33,130 bases of DNA from Pseudomonadota bacterium (GCA_021847605.1 JAJZQN010000045.1:1-33130); one strand, 5' to 3'. Shown: positions 7,372 through 15,234, numbered from the stretch's first letter. Translations and numbers: made by a program. Notes: generated by a model from the sequence alone, not told the origin.

Positions 7372-8592
7372 TCATCTTTGCTTGAAATTTCCCTTCAGAA
7401 TCTTCGCACCTGTTTGCAACCCATCCAGATAATTGGACCAGTGCCGCATCATCCTGACGCGCTCGTCCCAATAAGTGCCACGCGCATAGGCTCGTCGAAC
7501 ATCATTGGATTCGACGTGGGCCAACTGACGCTCGATGGCGTCCGGATGCCACTTGCCCATTTCATTCAGAAGTGTGCTGGCGGTCGCCCGAAACCCATGT
7601 GCCGTCACTTCGTCTTTTCCGAATCCCAGCCGTCGCAGCGCGGCATTGAGGGTGTTATCAGTAATCGGCCGATCAGCAGACCTAACACTAGGGAAAAGAT
7701 ATTTGCCACCGCCGGTAATCGGCTCCAGTTCCGCCAGCATGCCCAAGACCTGCTGCGTGAGCGGCACCTTATGTGGCCGACGCATTTTCGTCTTCGCCGC
7801 CGGTATGGTCCACACGGCCGCCTCGAAATCGAATTCCTTCCACTCAGCCATCCGCAGTTCGCCGGGACGTGGAAACATATGTGGAAGCATCTTTAGAGCG
7901 ATTCGCACGGTGGGTTGGCCGTCATGGGCATCGACCGCGCGAAGGAGGCCACCAAGCGCCTGGGGCTCGAGGATTGCCGCTCGGTGTTGCGGCTTCGGCA
8001 TTATCAGCGCACCGCGAAGATCAACGGCTACGTCTCGCTGCGCCCGGCCGGTGACGATCGCGTAGCGAAAGATCGTGCCGAAGGTGCTGCGGAGGCGGTT
8101 TGCCGTCTCATACCGCCCGCGAATCTCAACAGTGCGGAGGACTTCCAGCAGTTCGGGTGCAGTCAGGTCTGCGATAGGCCGACTGCCAATGAGCGGATAG
8201 GCAAGGTCGAGCAGCCAGCGCATCTTCTGGAGCGTCTTGGGCGCGCGCCCCTCGATTTCGAGGCGGGCAAGCCATTCATCCGCTATCGCCTTGAAGGTCT
8301 CTTCCGATTTCGCCTTCGCCTCGCGAACCTTGGCCTTCCGAACTTCGATCGGGTCTTGTCCATCTGCCAGCGCTTCCCGCGCTGCTGTTCTCTTCTCGCG
8401 AGCCTTCGCGAGAGACACTTCTGGGTAGCTGCCCAAGGAAAGCGTCTTCTGCTGACCGAGAAACCGATAGTTCATTCGCCAGAGGCGACCGCCAGTTGGC
8501 GCGACGAGGAGATACAACCCGAGACCATCGGCCAGTTTATAAGGCTTATCCTTTGATTTTGCAGCGTTTATTGCCGTGACGGTGAGCGCCAT
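7372..8592 (-). CDS. P4-type tyrosine integrase (DUF4102 + phage integrase domain)
   Basis: A 406-residue site-specific recombinase. The N-terminal DUF4102 arm-binding domain (about residues 1-90) includes KLADGLGLYLLV and LSLGSYPEVSLAKAR. The catalytic domain shows R242 in PRPGELRMAEW, H332-x-x-R335 in AHGFRA, H359 in QLAHVE and the likely nucleophile Y369 in RRAYAR. The full set appears intact, so the enzyme is probably active. It starts at an ATG at 8592 with GGAG eight bases upstream, and that site is embedded in a set of GATGGTAT repeats. The gene reads away from tRNA-Phe, whose 3' end is the presumed attachment site. Integrases of this family move islands that target tRNA genes. Confidence 0.95.
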   Translation of the reverse strand: MALTVTAINAAKSKDKPYKLADGLGLYLLVAPTGGRLWRMNYRFLGQQKTLSLGSYPEVSLAKAREKRTAAREALADGQDPIEVRKAKVREAKAKSEETFKAIADEWLARLEIEGRAPKTLQKMRWLLDLAYPLIGSRPIADLTAPELLEVLRTVEIRGRYETANRLRSTFGTIFRYAIVTGRAQRDVAVDLRGALIMPKPQHRAAILEPQALGGLLRAVDAHDGQPTVRIALKMLPHMFPRPGELRMAEWKEFDFEAAVWTIPAAKTKMRRPHKVPLTQQVLGMLAELEPITGGGKYLFPSVRSADRPITDNTLNAALRRLGFGKDEVTAHGFRATASTLLNEMGKWHPDAIERQLAHVESNDVRRAYARGTYWDERVRMMRHWSNYLDGLQTGAKILKGNFKQR

Positions 8593-8641
8593 GATGGTAT
8601 CTCCATGATGGTATTTTTCGGAATACCATCAAAATACCATC
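8593..8641. repeat. Four GATGGTAT/ATACCATC repeats upstream of the integrase
   Basis: Two copies of GATGGTAT (8593-8600 and 8607-8614) face two inverted copies, ATACCATC (8623-8630 and 8634-8641). Together they form an imperfect palindrome that covers the integrase ribosome binding site and leader. This could be the integrase or excisionase binding site, an operator for autoregulation, or both. The repeats are seen directly; the role is inferred. Confidence 0.75.
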
Positions 8642-8722
8642 ACCGAGGGGTGGCTGCCAGTGCACCCCCGGGGACGTAGGGGGACGATGGGTTAGTCAAA
8701 AACCCACGTTTTCCGCCATTTT

Positions 8723-8748
8723 CTGGACGGCTCTGGATGCTGCTGGAT
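8723..8748. repeat. Three CTGGAY repeats in exact 10-bp phase
   Basis: CTGGAC at 8723, CTGGAT at 8733 and CTGGAT at 8743 begin exactly ten bases apart, so they lie on one face of the helix, 18 bp from the tRNA 3' end. Short phased repeats beside an attachment site are typical of arm-type sites bound by integrases. The role is inferred. Confidence 0.5.
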
Positions 8749-8765
8749 AAGGAAAAAAGAACAAA

Positions 8766-8841
8766 TGGTGCCCGGGGACGGATTCGAACCGCCGACACTG
8801 CGATTTTCAATCGCATGCTCTACCAACTGAGCTACCCGGGC
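8766..8841 (-). tRNA. tRNA-Phe (GAA)
   Basis: A complete 76-base cloverleaf with the CCA end encoded (8768-8766). The acceptor stem pairs GCCCGGG with CCCGGGC, the anticodon stem is TGCGA/TCGCA around a TTGAAAA loop giving anticodon GAA, and the T arm contains GGTTCGAATCC. Discriminator base is A. The gene follows yacG on the same strand by about 48 bases. Its 3' half is the likely integration site of the island to the left; the island restores an intact tRNA end here. Confidence 0.97.
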
Positions 8842-8889
8842 ACGGGTCAGCGGCGGGTCGTCCGCCGGAGTGAGCCGCGCCTATAGGCG

Positions 8890-9084
8890 TCAATCCGCGT
8901 CGCTGTCCAGCCCATAATTATCGTTTTTTTCCGACGCCTGTGGAGCAGGGGAGCCGGCAACGCGATAGCCCTCGCCCAACCATTGCAGAAGATCGCGGTC
9001 GCGGCATGCCGTCCCGCAGAAGGGACGGGTGCCGGTGGCGGCCGGCTGGCCACAGATCGGGCAGGATGCGGGCTTAGGCGACAT
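8890..9084 (-). CDS. yacG: DNA gyrase inhibitor YacG, zinc-binding protein
   Basis: A 64-residue protein with the YacG zinc knuckle: C8-x2-C11 in CPICG and C23-x3-C27 in FCGTAC, followed by the family pattern RDRDLLQWLGEGYRV. In Escherichia coli YacG binds gyrase and blocks DNA binding. I start it at the ATG at 9084, which overlaps the end of the upstream RNase E/G-like gene by 11 bases. The longer open frame above that ATG is a shadow of that gene. The C-terminal tail is acidic (GLDSDAD), as is usual in the family. It is the last protein gene of the infA-maf-RNase-yacG run. Confidence 0.92.
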   Translation of the reverse strand: MSPKPASCPICGQPAATGTRPFCGTACRDRDLLQWLGEGYRVAGSPAPQASEKNDNYGLDSDAD

Positions 9085-10063
9085 GACCGGCCGTGAGCGA
9101 CAGGGTGCTGTCCGCGTGCAGTTCGATCTTGCCGCCCCGGCGCTGGCCCAGTTGTTCGATCCATGTCGGATGCTTGCGAAGAAAATCGACGATGGCGGGC
9201 GCGGCCGTGATAATCGCGGCACCGCCATTACCGTGGCGTTCGGCCTGACGCAAAAGCCTGAGCGCAGCAGTCGCGACCAGGTTTTCACGCAATATTTCCA
9301 TCAGGTTGAGGCGTTCCCGACGTCGAATGATCTGAAGGAAGCCAAATCCATTTACGGCCGTGCGTTCAAAGGGCAGCGGCAGATATTTGTCGATCTGCGC
9401 CGCCGCGATCATCCGCTCGTCCTTATTATTCATGGTCGGCAGGTCGATGCCGATGGAGCCGGTCAGGCCCATGCGGCGGACGGCCTGCGCCGCGAGCTTG
9501 GCGCCTTTGGGGCCAAGCTGGGCGGGGGGCAAAGTGCCATCCACATCGATGAGCAGCATGGCGGGGGTGAGGTAGAGGCGCAGGGCAGCGGCTTCGGTGC
9601 CGACCTCTCCGCTGATCGCCTCTTCCATCAATTCGCTCCAGCCGTGCGCTTCCAGCCTGTCCTCCTCATGTGCGGGGCAGGGGGTGACAGGCACGCCGGT
9701 GGCACGGATGCGCTGAAGCAGGCTGGGGCCAGGCTGTGCCTTCATGCCCTGCGCCGCGACACGGCCCTTGGCGCGCTTGGGGCGGCCCTCTTCCGGGATC
9801 GCTTCGCGCAATATCTCGACCAGCACATTGCCGCCCTCCGCCAGTTTCGGCGGGATCGGTTCCAGCAAAACTTCTTCGCCCGACATCAGGCGCACGATGC
9901 CGCGCTTGCGCGGGATGATGGTCTGCACCAGTCGACCCTGCATGACGGATCCTGCGCGCGCGCTGCTGCCCTCCCGCTCTATCAGGGCTTCGACCAGCCG
10001 GCCATGTTCGATCAGCGCGGCACGCGCCTCGCCAATTCCTTCTTCATAAAGCCATTCGGCCAT
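9074..10063 (-). CDS. Small ribonuclease E/G family protein
   Basis: A 329-residue protein resembling the catalytic part of RNase E/G. The recognisable pieces are an S1-like N-terminal part (GRLVQTIIPRKRGIVRLMSGEE), the metal-site-like segments LYLTPAMLLIDVDGT and GSIGIDLPTM, and PFERTAVNGFGFLQIIRRRE near the C-terminus, which matches the TRxxGxGxxQ-type end of the family domain. It is much shorter than RNase E or RNase G (about 490 residues or more) and lacks their long C-terminal parts, so it is probably a divergent paralogue; sphingomonads often carry it in this spot. It starts 8 bases after maf and overlaps yacG. Whether it cleaves RNA cannot be judged from sequence alone. Confidence 0.8.
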   Translation of the reverse strand: MAEWLYEEGIGEARAALIEHGRLVEALIEREGSSARAGSVMQGRLVQTIIPRKRGIVRLMSGEEVLLEPIPPKLAEGGNVLVEILREAIPEEGRPKRAKGRVAAQGMKAQPGPSLLQRIRATGVPVTPCPAHEEDRLEAHGWSELMEEAISGEVGTEAAALRLYLTPAMLLIDVDGTLPPAQLGPKGAKLAAQAVRRMGLTGSIGIDLPTMNNKDERMIAAAQIDKYLPLPFERTAVNGFGFLQIIRRRERLNLMEILRENLVATAALRLLRQAERHGNGGAAIITAAPAIVDFLRKHPTWIEQLGQRRGGKIELHADSTLSLTAGHVA

Positions 10064-10071
10064 GGTCGTTC

Positions 10072-10644
10072 CTAATCGAGAGGATAGCCCGCCGCCTTCA
10101 GAAGCGTGCGGGTTTCATAAAGGGGCAGGCCCATGATGGCGCTGTGACTGCCCTGAATCGTGCGGATAAGGCCAGCGGCCTTGCCCTGGATCGCATAGCC
10201 ACCGGCTTTGCCACGCCATTCGTCGCTGGCAATATATCGGTCTATCTCCATAGGGTCGAGCCGCTTGAAGATCACGATATTGGTAGACAGGCGATGGCGG
10301 GCACGCCCGTCACCATCGATCAGGGTGATGGCGCTGAGCACCTGATGGCGGCGGCCTGACAGAAGCGCGAGGCAGGCGCGGGCCTCATCCTCGCTTTCCG
10401 TCTTGGGCAGGATGCGGCGGCCGACCGCGACTACCGTGTCGCCCGACAGGATCAGGGCGCCGGGGTGCCGGTCCATGACCATAGCCGCCTTGTCCGCGGC
10501 GACCCGCGCGGCATAAGCCTTGGGCAATTCCGCCTTCCGCGGGGTTTCATCGCAATCGGCCGGGTCGACCGCATCGGGCACAACGCCGATCTGCCCCAGA
10601 AGCGAAAGCCGCCGGGGGGACGCCGAAGCAAGAATGAGCCGCAT
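10072..10644 (-). CDS. maf: Maf-like nucleoside triphosphate pyrophosphatase
   Basis: A 190-residue Maf protein that hydrolyses non-canonical or selected nucleoside triphosphates to monophosphate and pyrophosphate. Family marks are the start LILASASPRR (3-12), SGDTVVAVGRR around residues 67-77 with the catalytic aspartate, and the segment EWRGKAGGYAIQGKA near 141-155. The GKAGGYAIQG form is typical of the YhdE/dTTP-UTP pyrophosphatase subgroup rather than the YceF m7GTP subgroup. The gene lies 11 bases after infA and 8 bases before the RNase gene on the same strand, an arrangement conserved in many alphaproteobacteria. Confidence 0.93.
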   Translation of the reverse strand: MRLILASASPRRLSLLGQIGVVPDAVDPADCDETPRKAELPKAYAARVAADKAAMVMDRHPGALILSGDTVVAVGRRILPKTESEDEARACLALLSGRRHQVLSAITLIDGDGRARHRLSTNIVIFKRLDPMEIDRYIASDEWRGKAGGYAIQGKAAGLIRTIQGSHSAIMGLPLYETRTLLKAAGYPLD

Positions 10645-10655
10645 CGTGACCCGGC

Positions 10656-10874
10656 TTATTTGAAGCGGTAGGTGATCCGACCCTTGGTCAAATCATAGGG
10701 GGTGAGTTCCACCAGCACTTCGTCGCCCACCAGCACGCGGATGCGGTTCTTGCGCATCTTGCCAGCGGTGTGACCCAGAATCTCGTGATCATTTTCCAGC
10801 CGCACGCGGAACATTGCGTTGGGGAGAAGCTCCACAACCTGTCCACGCATTTCAAGCAGTTCTTCTTTCGCCAT
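10656..10874 (-). CDS. infA: Translation initiation factor IF-1
   Basis: A 72-residue single OB-fold (S1-like) protein beginning [20 protein letters not shown] and containing [13 protein letters not shown], the near-invariant RNA-binding face of IF-1. It binds the 30S A site during initiation. The start is set by family length and conservation; the upstream in-frame ATG at 10922 would add 16 unrelated residues. It is the first gene of the infA-maf-RNase-yacG run, so a promoter is expected in the short gap to bioA, where only a loose GGGA is visible before the ATG. Confidence 0.97.
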   Translation of the reverse strand: MAKEELLEMRGQVVELLPNAMFRVRLENDHEILGHTAGKMRKNRIRVLVGDEVLVELTPYDLTKGRITYRFK

Positions 10875-10931
10875 AATATCCCGATATCGAAAAATCGCGC
10901 CGCCATAGCGCCAATTGATCAAAAATGAAAG

Positions 10932-12221
10932 TCAGGCTTTCGCGGCGAACTGGTCGCCCGCTGCGGCAAGCGCAGCAAAGATCGCATCAAGCTGCCCGGC
11001 ATCCAGGCAATATGGCGGCATGAGGTAGATGGTGTTGCCCAACGGTCGAAGCAAGATGCCGTGTTCCAGAAAGAAGGCACGCAGGCGTGGAGCAAGGTCA
11101 GAGAGATAGCCGGCGTCCGCCGTGATCAGGTCGATAGCGGCCACTGTGCCGACCTGACGAGGGTTGGCGAAGGCGGGATGTTGCGCCAATTTTTCCAACC
11201 GTTCGGCAATGCCGGCGGACAGGGTGGCAATGCGGCCAAGCACATCTTCTTCCTGCCAGATGGCGATGTTCGCGGCTGCGGCGGCACAGGCGATGGCGTT
11301 GGCGGTATAGCTGGACGAATGGTAGAACAGGCGGGCGCGATCGGACGAACGATGCGCCTCAAACAGGGGCGCTGTCGCGAGCGTGGCGGCCAGTGGGATG
11401 GCGCCGCCGGTGATTCCCTTTGCCACGGCCATGATGTCCGGCACGACACCAGCCTGTTCGCAGGCGAATAATGTGCCGGTGCGGCCCCATCCGGTCATGA
11501 CCTCGTCCGCGATGAACAGTACGTCGTGACGGCGACAGATGGCGGCCATTTCCCGCAATATGGCAGGCGAATACACCAGCATGCCGCCCGCCCCCAAAAT
11601 CAGTGGCTCAACGATGAAGGCGGCAGGCGATGCTGCACATGCAGCTTTCAGTGCGTCGAGGCAAAGCTGTTCCCTGCCCGGTGCGGGAAAGGGGATGGTG
11701 TCGACATCGAACAACAGGGGTGCCCAGGCGGCATTATAGACGCCCCGTTCCCCCACCGACATCGTGCCGATCGTGTCGCCATGATAGCTATGTTCCAGCA
11801 CCAATATGCGGCTGCGCGCTTCGCACAGGCCATCAAGGGCGCGGTTATGCCAATAGCCCAGCGCCATCTTGAGCGCGACCTCCACCGCCGTGGACCCGCT
11901 GTCTGAGAAGAAGACATGGGCGAGGTTGGGCTGCCCCGGTGCCTTTGGGGCCAGATCGATCAGGCCGCGCGCAACCTGTTCGGCCGGTTCATGGGTATAG
12001 CCGGCAAAGATGAGTTGGTCGAGCGTCCCGGCCTGTTGCGCGATGGCGGCGGCGATGCGCGGGTTGCAATGGCCATGGGTTGTTACCCACCAACTGGAGA
12101 TACAGTCGATCAGCGTCCCGCCATCGGCCAGATGCAACAGCGCGCCTTGTGCGCGGGCGACGTGCGGGATGGGTTCGTTCAACCCATGCTGGGTGAAAGG
12201 ATGCCAGACGGGGGATACCAT
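10932..12221 (-). CDS. bioA: Adenosylmethionine-8-amino-7-oxononanoate aminotransferase
   Basis: A 429-residue class III PLP aminotransferase that converts 8-amino-7-oxononanoate (KAPA) to 7,8-diaminononanoate with S-adenosylmethionine as amino donor, the step between BioF and BioD in biotin synthesis. Visible marks are the N-terminal VWHPFTQH, SSWWVTTHGH (42-51), FFSDSGSTAVEVA for phosphate binding, D239 in FIADEVMTGWGRTG and the Schiff-base lysine K268 in VAKGITGG. It lies about 5.4 kb from bioD and bioF, separated by the antiporter, DUF4168 and M13 genes, so the pathway is not a single operon here. It is 33 bases after the OmpA-type lipoprotein gene and may be transcribed with it. Confidence 0.96.
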   Translation of the reverse strand: MVSPVWHPFTQHGLNEPIPHVARAQGALLHLADGGTLIDCISSWWVTTHGHCNPRIAAAIAQQAGTLDQLIFAGYTHEPAEQVARGLIDLAPKAPGQPNLAHVFFSDSGSTAVEVALKMALGYWHNRALDGLCEARSRILVLEHSYHGDTIGTMSVGERGVYNAAWAPLLFDVDTIPFPAPGREQLCLDALKAACAASPAAFIVEPLILGAGGMLVYSPAILREMAAICRRHDVLFIADEVMTGWGRTGTLFACEQAGVVPDIMAVAKGITGGAIPLAATLATAPLFEAHRSSDRARLFYHSSSYTANAIACAAAAANIAIWQEEDVLGRIATLSAGIAERLEKLAQHPAFANPRQVGTVAAIDLITADAGYLSDLAPRLRAFFLEHGILLRPLGNTIYLMPPYCLDAGQLDAIFAALAAAGDQFAAKA

Positions 12222-12254
12222 GGCGCAGCGTCTAGGCCACTCCTGCCTGTTTGG

Positions 12255-12869
12255 CTATTCCTTCTCCGCTGGCGCCGGGGTTTCGGCCGGTGCCGGCGCT
12301 TCGGCAGGCGGCGTGACGATGATTTCCACCCGGCGATTCTTTGCGCGACCATCGGGATCGTCGCTGCCATCCTCTTTCGCATTGGGGACGAGCGGACGGG
12401 TTTCGCCCAGTGCGATCAGGGTGATGCGATCCTTCGCCACACCCTTTTCGACCAGATAGTCGCGCACGCGCTCGGCGCGGATGCGGGATGCCACGCGATT
12501 GTCGCCGTCGGTCCCACGGGAATCGCTGTGCCCGCGCAAGGTCACGGCGCCTCCGGCCTTCATGGCAGGGGTGGCGAGCAATGCATCGAGCGCCACCTTC
12601 GCGGCATCGTCCAGTCGCATGGTCGAACTGCCAAAGCCGATCATGGTTTCGGCCGGTTCGATCTTCGGCGTTTCCTGCGGTTCCACGACATCGGGGCGCA
12701 GGATGGATCGGGGGGGCTGCGCTGCATTGTCGCTGTCATTGGCGGCCATGGTCATGTTGGCGGCATTGTCTGCTGCGTTGACGACGTTGTTGCCATCCTT
12801 GTCCACCGGGCGCTCACAGCCGACAAGGCTGAGGCACAGGATCAACGCTGCCGGACCATATTTTGTCAT
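12255..12869 (-). CDS. OmpA-family outer-membrane lipoprotein
   Basis: A 204-residue lipoprotein. The N-terminus is a lipoprotein signal ending in LVGC with the acylated cysteine at residue 18. A flexible Asn/Ala-rich linker follows, then an OmpA C-terminal peptidoglycan-binding domain (about 75-190) with LRGHSDSRGTDGDN and GRAKNRRVEIIV. The protein ends in a Pro/Ala-rich tail. It probably anchors the outer membrane to peptidoglycan. Its ATG overlaps the stop codon of the antiporter gene by four bases, so it is translationally coupled to it, an unusual partner for an OmpA-like lipoprotein. Confidence 0.9.
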   Translation of the reverse strand: MTKYGPAALILCLSLVGCERPVDKDGNNVVNAADNAANMTMAANDSDNAAQPPRSILRPDVVEPQETPKIEPAETMIGFGSSTMRLDDAAKVALDALLATPAMKAGGAVTLRGHSDSRGTDGDNRVASRIRAERVRDYLVEKGVAKDRITLIALGETRPLVPNAKEDGSDDPDGRAKNRRVEIIVTPPAEAPAPAETPAPAEKE

Positions 12870-14689
12870 TCTTCCTCTCCTTTCGGCCTCGTCTGCGCGG
12901 GCGGTACATAGGATAATATGGTGTCGCCCGGTTGGGGAGTGGGACGCGATGCGTGGGTGAAGAAGCGCAGCGCTCCGTTTTTGCGCAGCAGCAGGAGCAT
13001 GTCGCCTTCGGGCGGCAGGGCAGCGCGGGCCGCCTCATAATCAAATTGCTCGCTGATCCGCGTCTTGCGGAAGGTCCAGCCCCGTTCTTCGCGCTGCAAT
13101 ATATCCTCCACCCCATGACCGGAGGTGAAGAGGGCGCGACCGCGCAGCGATTCCGGCAGGGCGCGGGGATCTTCGTCATCGCTGGCGTCACCCAGCTGAT
13201 GCACATTGTCGCGACCCAGCTTATGCGCGAATTCATTGCACACCAGCGCATTATAGGCCTCGTTATTGGTCGCGGCCGCCAGCACCTGAAACTGGCCCAG
13301 GTCGAGCTTTTCCTCGGTCGCTTCGGACAATATCTCGCCATGATAGGTCGGGACGCCGGCATGGCGCGCAGGGGCGAGACGCTGCCAGCTGGTGTCGGCG
13401 ATCATCACCGGCACCTCAAGCTGACGCAATTGCGCGGACAGGCCAAGGCTGAAAGGCGTTGATCCGACCAGCAACAACCCCTTTTCCTGTGCGCCCGTCA
13501 CCTTGAGCAGGCGGGCGACCGTCTTGATGGAGAAGCCGTGAAAAATGATGGTTGCGACCACGACCGAAAAGGACAGGGTGACGAGGATCGACCCGTCGCT
13601 ATAGCCCAGGCGATCGAGCCGCAGGGCGAACAGGCCGGAAATGGCGACCGCGACGATACCGCGGGGGGCAATCCATGCGACCAGCAGCCGCTCATTCCAG
13701 GGAACCGGCGAAAAGGCGAGCGAGAGCAGCACGGTGGCCGGGCGTACGAGGAACAGCAACGCGAACAGGAAGGCCAGGAACCGCCATTCGAACTGACGCA
13801 GCACGTCGAAGTCGAGGGATGCCGACAGGATGACGAACACACCGGAAATCAGCAGGACGGTGACATTTTCCTTGAACGGCTGGATGTCGCGCAGGGAATC
13901 GAGCCGCATATTGGCAAGGGCGATACCCATGACGGTGACGGCCAGCAGCCCGGTTTCCTGCTGAATGATGTTCGACAGGACAAAGACGCTGATGACCGAG
14001 ACGAGCAGCACGGGTGCCTTGAGATATTCAGGCACATGGCCACGTGGAAACAGCCAGCCGATGGCGCGGGCGGCGATCCAGCCGATCAGGCCGGCAACCA
14101 CCGCCGCAGCGATGAGCGACAGGATGACGGCCGCAAGGGTGGCGCCTTCCGCCGAACGGCGCAGATATTCATAGGTGACGACGCCCAGCAGCGCACCGGT
14201 CGGATCGTTGACGATCGCTTCCCATTTCAAAATGGCACGGGGGCGTGCGGCAACGTTCGACTGGCGCAGCAGTGGTAACACCACTGTCGGTCCCGTGACG
14301 ACCAATATGCCTGCGAACAATGTGGCCACCGGCCAGACAAGACCAGCGATATAATAGCAGGCAAGGGTACCCAGCACCCACCCGATAGGTGATCCCAGCA
14401 GGACGAGGCGGGTGACGGCGCCATCGGTTTTACGCAGTTCTCGGAAATTGAGGCTCAGCCCACCTTCGAACAGGATCAGCGCCACCGCCACGGAAACCAT
14501 CGGTTCCAGCAGATCGCCAAACACATGTTCGGGATTGATGATGCCCAGTACCGGGCCGCAGATGACGCCCGCTGCCAACATCAGCGCAATGGCGGGCCAG
14601 CCAGTGCGCCAGGCGATCCATTGGGCGCCAATCCCGAATATTCCGATCAGCGCGATCGCTAGAGCCTGTTCCTGCATGGCGAAGACCAT
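12866..14689 (-). CDS. Na+/H+ (cation:proton) antiporter with C-terminal nucleotide-binding-like domain
   Basis: A 607-residue inner-membrane exchanger. About twelve hydrophobic segments span residues 5-400, with the family patterns ILFEGGLSL, VVTGPTVVLPLL and the ion-site motif NDPTGALLG. Residues about 405-600 are a soluble domain beginning KGLLLVGSTPFSLGLS, like a TrkA-N/RCK nucleotide-binding fold, which may regulate transport by binding NAD(H) or another ligand. It resembles CPA1/NhaP-type exchangers and would move Na+ or K+ against protons for pH and ion balance. The ATG at 14689 and a second one at 14677 are both possible starts. Transcription continues through an ATGA overlap into the OmpA lipoprotein gene. 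Confidence 0.9.
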   Translation of the reverse strand: MVFAMQEQALAIALIGIFGIGAQWIAWRTGWPAIALMLAAGVICGPVLGIINPEHVFGDLLEPMVSVAVALILFEGGLSLNFRELRKTDGAVTRLVLLGSPIGWVLGTLACYYIAGLVWPVATLFAGILVVTGPTVVLPLLRQSNVAARPRAILKWEAIVNDPTGALLGVVTYEYLRRSAEGATLAAVILSLIAAAVVAGLIGWIAARAIGWLFPRGHVPEYLKAPVLLVSVISVFVLSNIIQQETGLLAVTVMGIALANMRLDSLRDIQPFKENVTVLLISGVFVILSASLDFDVLRQFEWRFLAFLFALLFLVRPATVLLSLAFSPVPWNERLLVAWIAPRGIVAVAISGLFALRLDRLGYSDGSILVTLSFSVVVATIIFHGFSIKTVARLLKVTGAQEKGLLLVGSTPFSLGLSAQLRQLEVPVMIADTSWQRLAPARHAGVPTYHGEILSEATEEKLDLGQFQVLAAATNNEAYNALVCNEFAHKLGRDNVHQLGDASDDEDPRALPESLRGRALFTSGHGVEDILQREERGWTFRKTRISEQFDYEAARAALPPEGDMLLLLRKNGALRFFTHASRPTPQPGDTILSYVPPAQTRPKGEEE

Positions 14690-14779
14690 AGGCAGGGGGG
14701 CGGAGGAACGAAACCCTGGTTATTTTTGCAGGTGCGAGGAACCAATCGAACCGGCGCGCGTGGCCGGCACATAGGAAAA

Positions 14780-14805
14780 GGGCCGCTCCGTTGCCGGAGC
14801 GGCCC
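14780..14805 (-). terminator. Rho-independent terminator of the DUF4168 gene
   Basis: A perfect 11-bp GC-rich stem (GGGCCGCTCCG with CGGAGCGGCCC) with a four-base loop starts 10 bases past the stop codon. On the minus strand it is followed by CTTTTCC, and on the plus strand only by A residues, so it serves the minus-strand gene. Confidence 0.85.
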
Positions 14806-14814
14806 AAAAAATGC

Positions 14815-15234
14815 TTATTGAGGAGGCTGGCTGGGCGTAGCCGGAGCCGCTGGAGCGGCTGGTTCTGCCGGTGCCGCCGAAGGTGCAGCCGGGGCGGCAG
14901 CCTGAATTCGCTGCTGAAGCGCCGGGTCGGCGGCAGCCGCCTGACCGATCTGGTTGAACTTTTCAGGCGGCATGCCGGACGCCTGAAGCGCTGCCAGCAT
15001 CTTGGGTTGCTTGTCGGCCGCCGGGATGGATGCGTCCGCCTGAATCTTGGTCACTTCGACCGCTGCGGCTGCGAACTGCTTGATGTCGGTATCGCTGAAG
15101 CTGCCTGCGGTCGCAGGTGCGGCCGGAGCCGGAGCGGGCGCCGCAGCGTCCTGAGCCAAGGCCGGATAAGCGGCCATGAGAGCGATGGAGGCAATCCCTG
15201 CCTTCATGAATTTCTGTGCGTTGAGACCCGTCAA
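14815..15234 (-). CDS. Secreted DUF4168 protein
   Basis: A 139-residue exported protein of unknown function. Residues 1-28 are a Sec signal peptide with a likely cut after AYPALAQ. A Pro/Ala linker follows, then a DUF4168 segment (about 45-110) starting FSDTDIKQFAAAAVEV and ending GQAAAADPALQQRIQ, and a second Pro/Ala-rich tail to the end. The Ala/Pro tracts suggest a flexible periplasmic or surface protein. It is transcribed alone, since a strong terminator follows and the upstream M13 gene is separated by more than 200 bases. Confidence 0.85.
   Translation of the reverse strand: MTGLNAQKFMKAGIASIALMAAYPALAQDAAAPAPAPAAPATAGSFSDTDIKQFAAAAVEVTKIQADASIPAADKQPKMLAALQASGMPPEKFNQIGQAAAADPALQQRIQAAAPAAPSAAPAEPAAPAAPATPSQPPQ

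Larger units (their letters stand above)
1..8765. mobile_element. Genomic island integrated at tRNA-Phe (right part; left end outside the window)
   Basis: A tyrosine integrase gene begins 173 bp from the 3' end of tRNA-Phe and reads away from it, which is the usual layout for integrative islands that use a tRNA 3' end as attachment site. Everything on the tRNA 3' side is accessory in character: a toxin-antitoxin pair, an ImmA/IrrE-type regulator and a Gabija-like nuclease/helicase pair. On the other side core genes start at once with yacG. I saw no second copy of the tRNA 3' end between 1 and 8765, so the far junction is probably left of position 1. The island assignment is an inference from this layout; the exact crossover point cannot be fixed here. 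Confidence 0.75.

Noticed and set aside
7169..7432. An 87-codon frame after the helicase gene
   Set aside because: It overlaps the integrase end, has no ribosome binding site and no recognisable product; 7173-7371 is better read as intergenic.
8842..8889. Promoter for tRNA-Phe with TTGACG at 8893-8888
   Set aside because: No AT-rich -10 element lies at the right distance, and the -35-like site overlaps the end of yacG.
14780..14805. The terminator hairpin as a plus-strand terminator too
   Set aside because: On the plus strand it is followed by A residues, and no plus-strand gene ends there.
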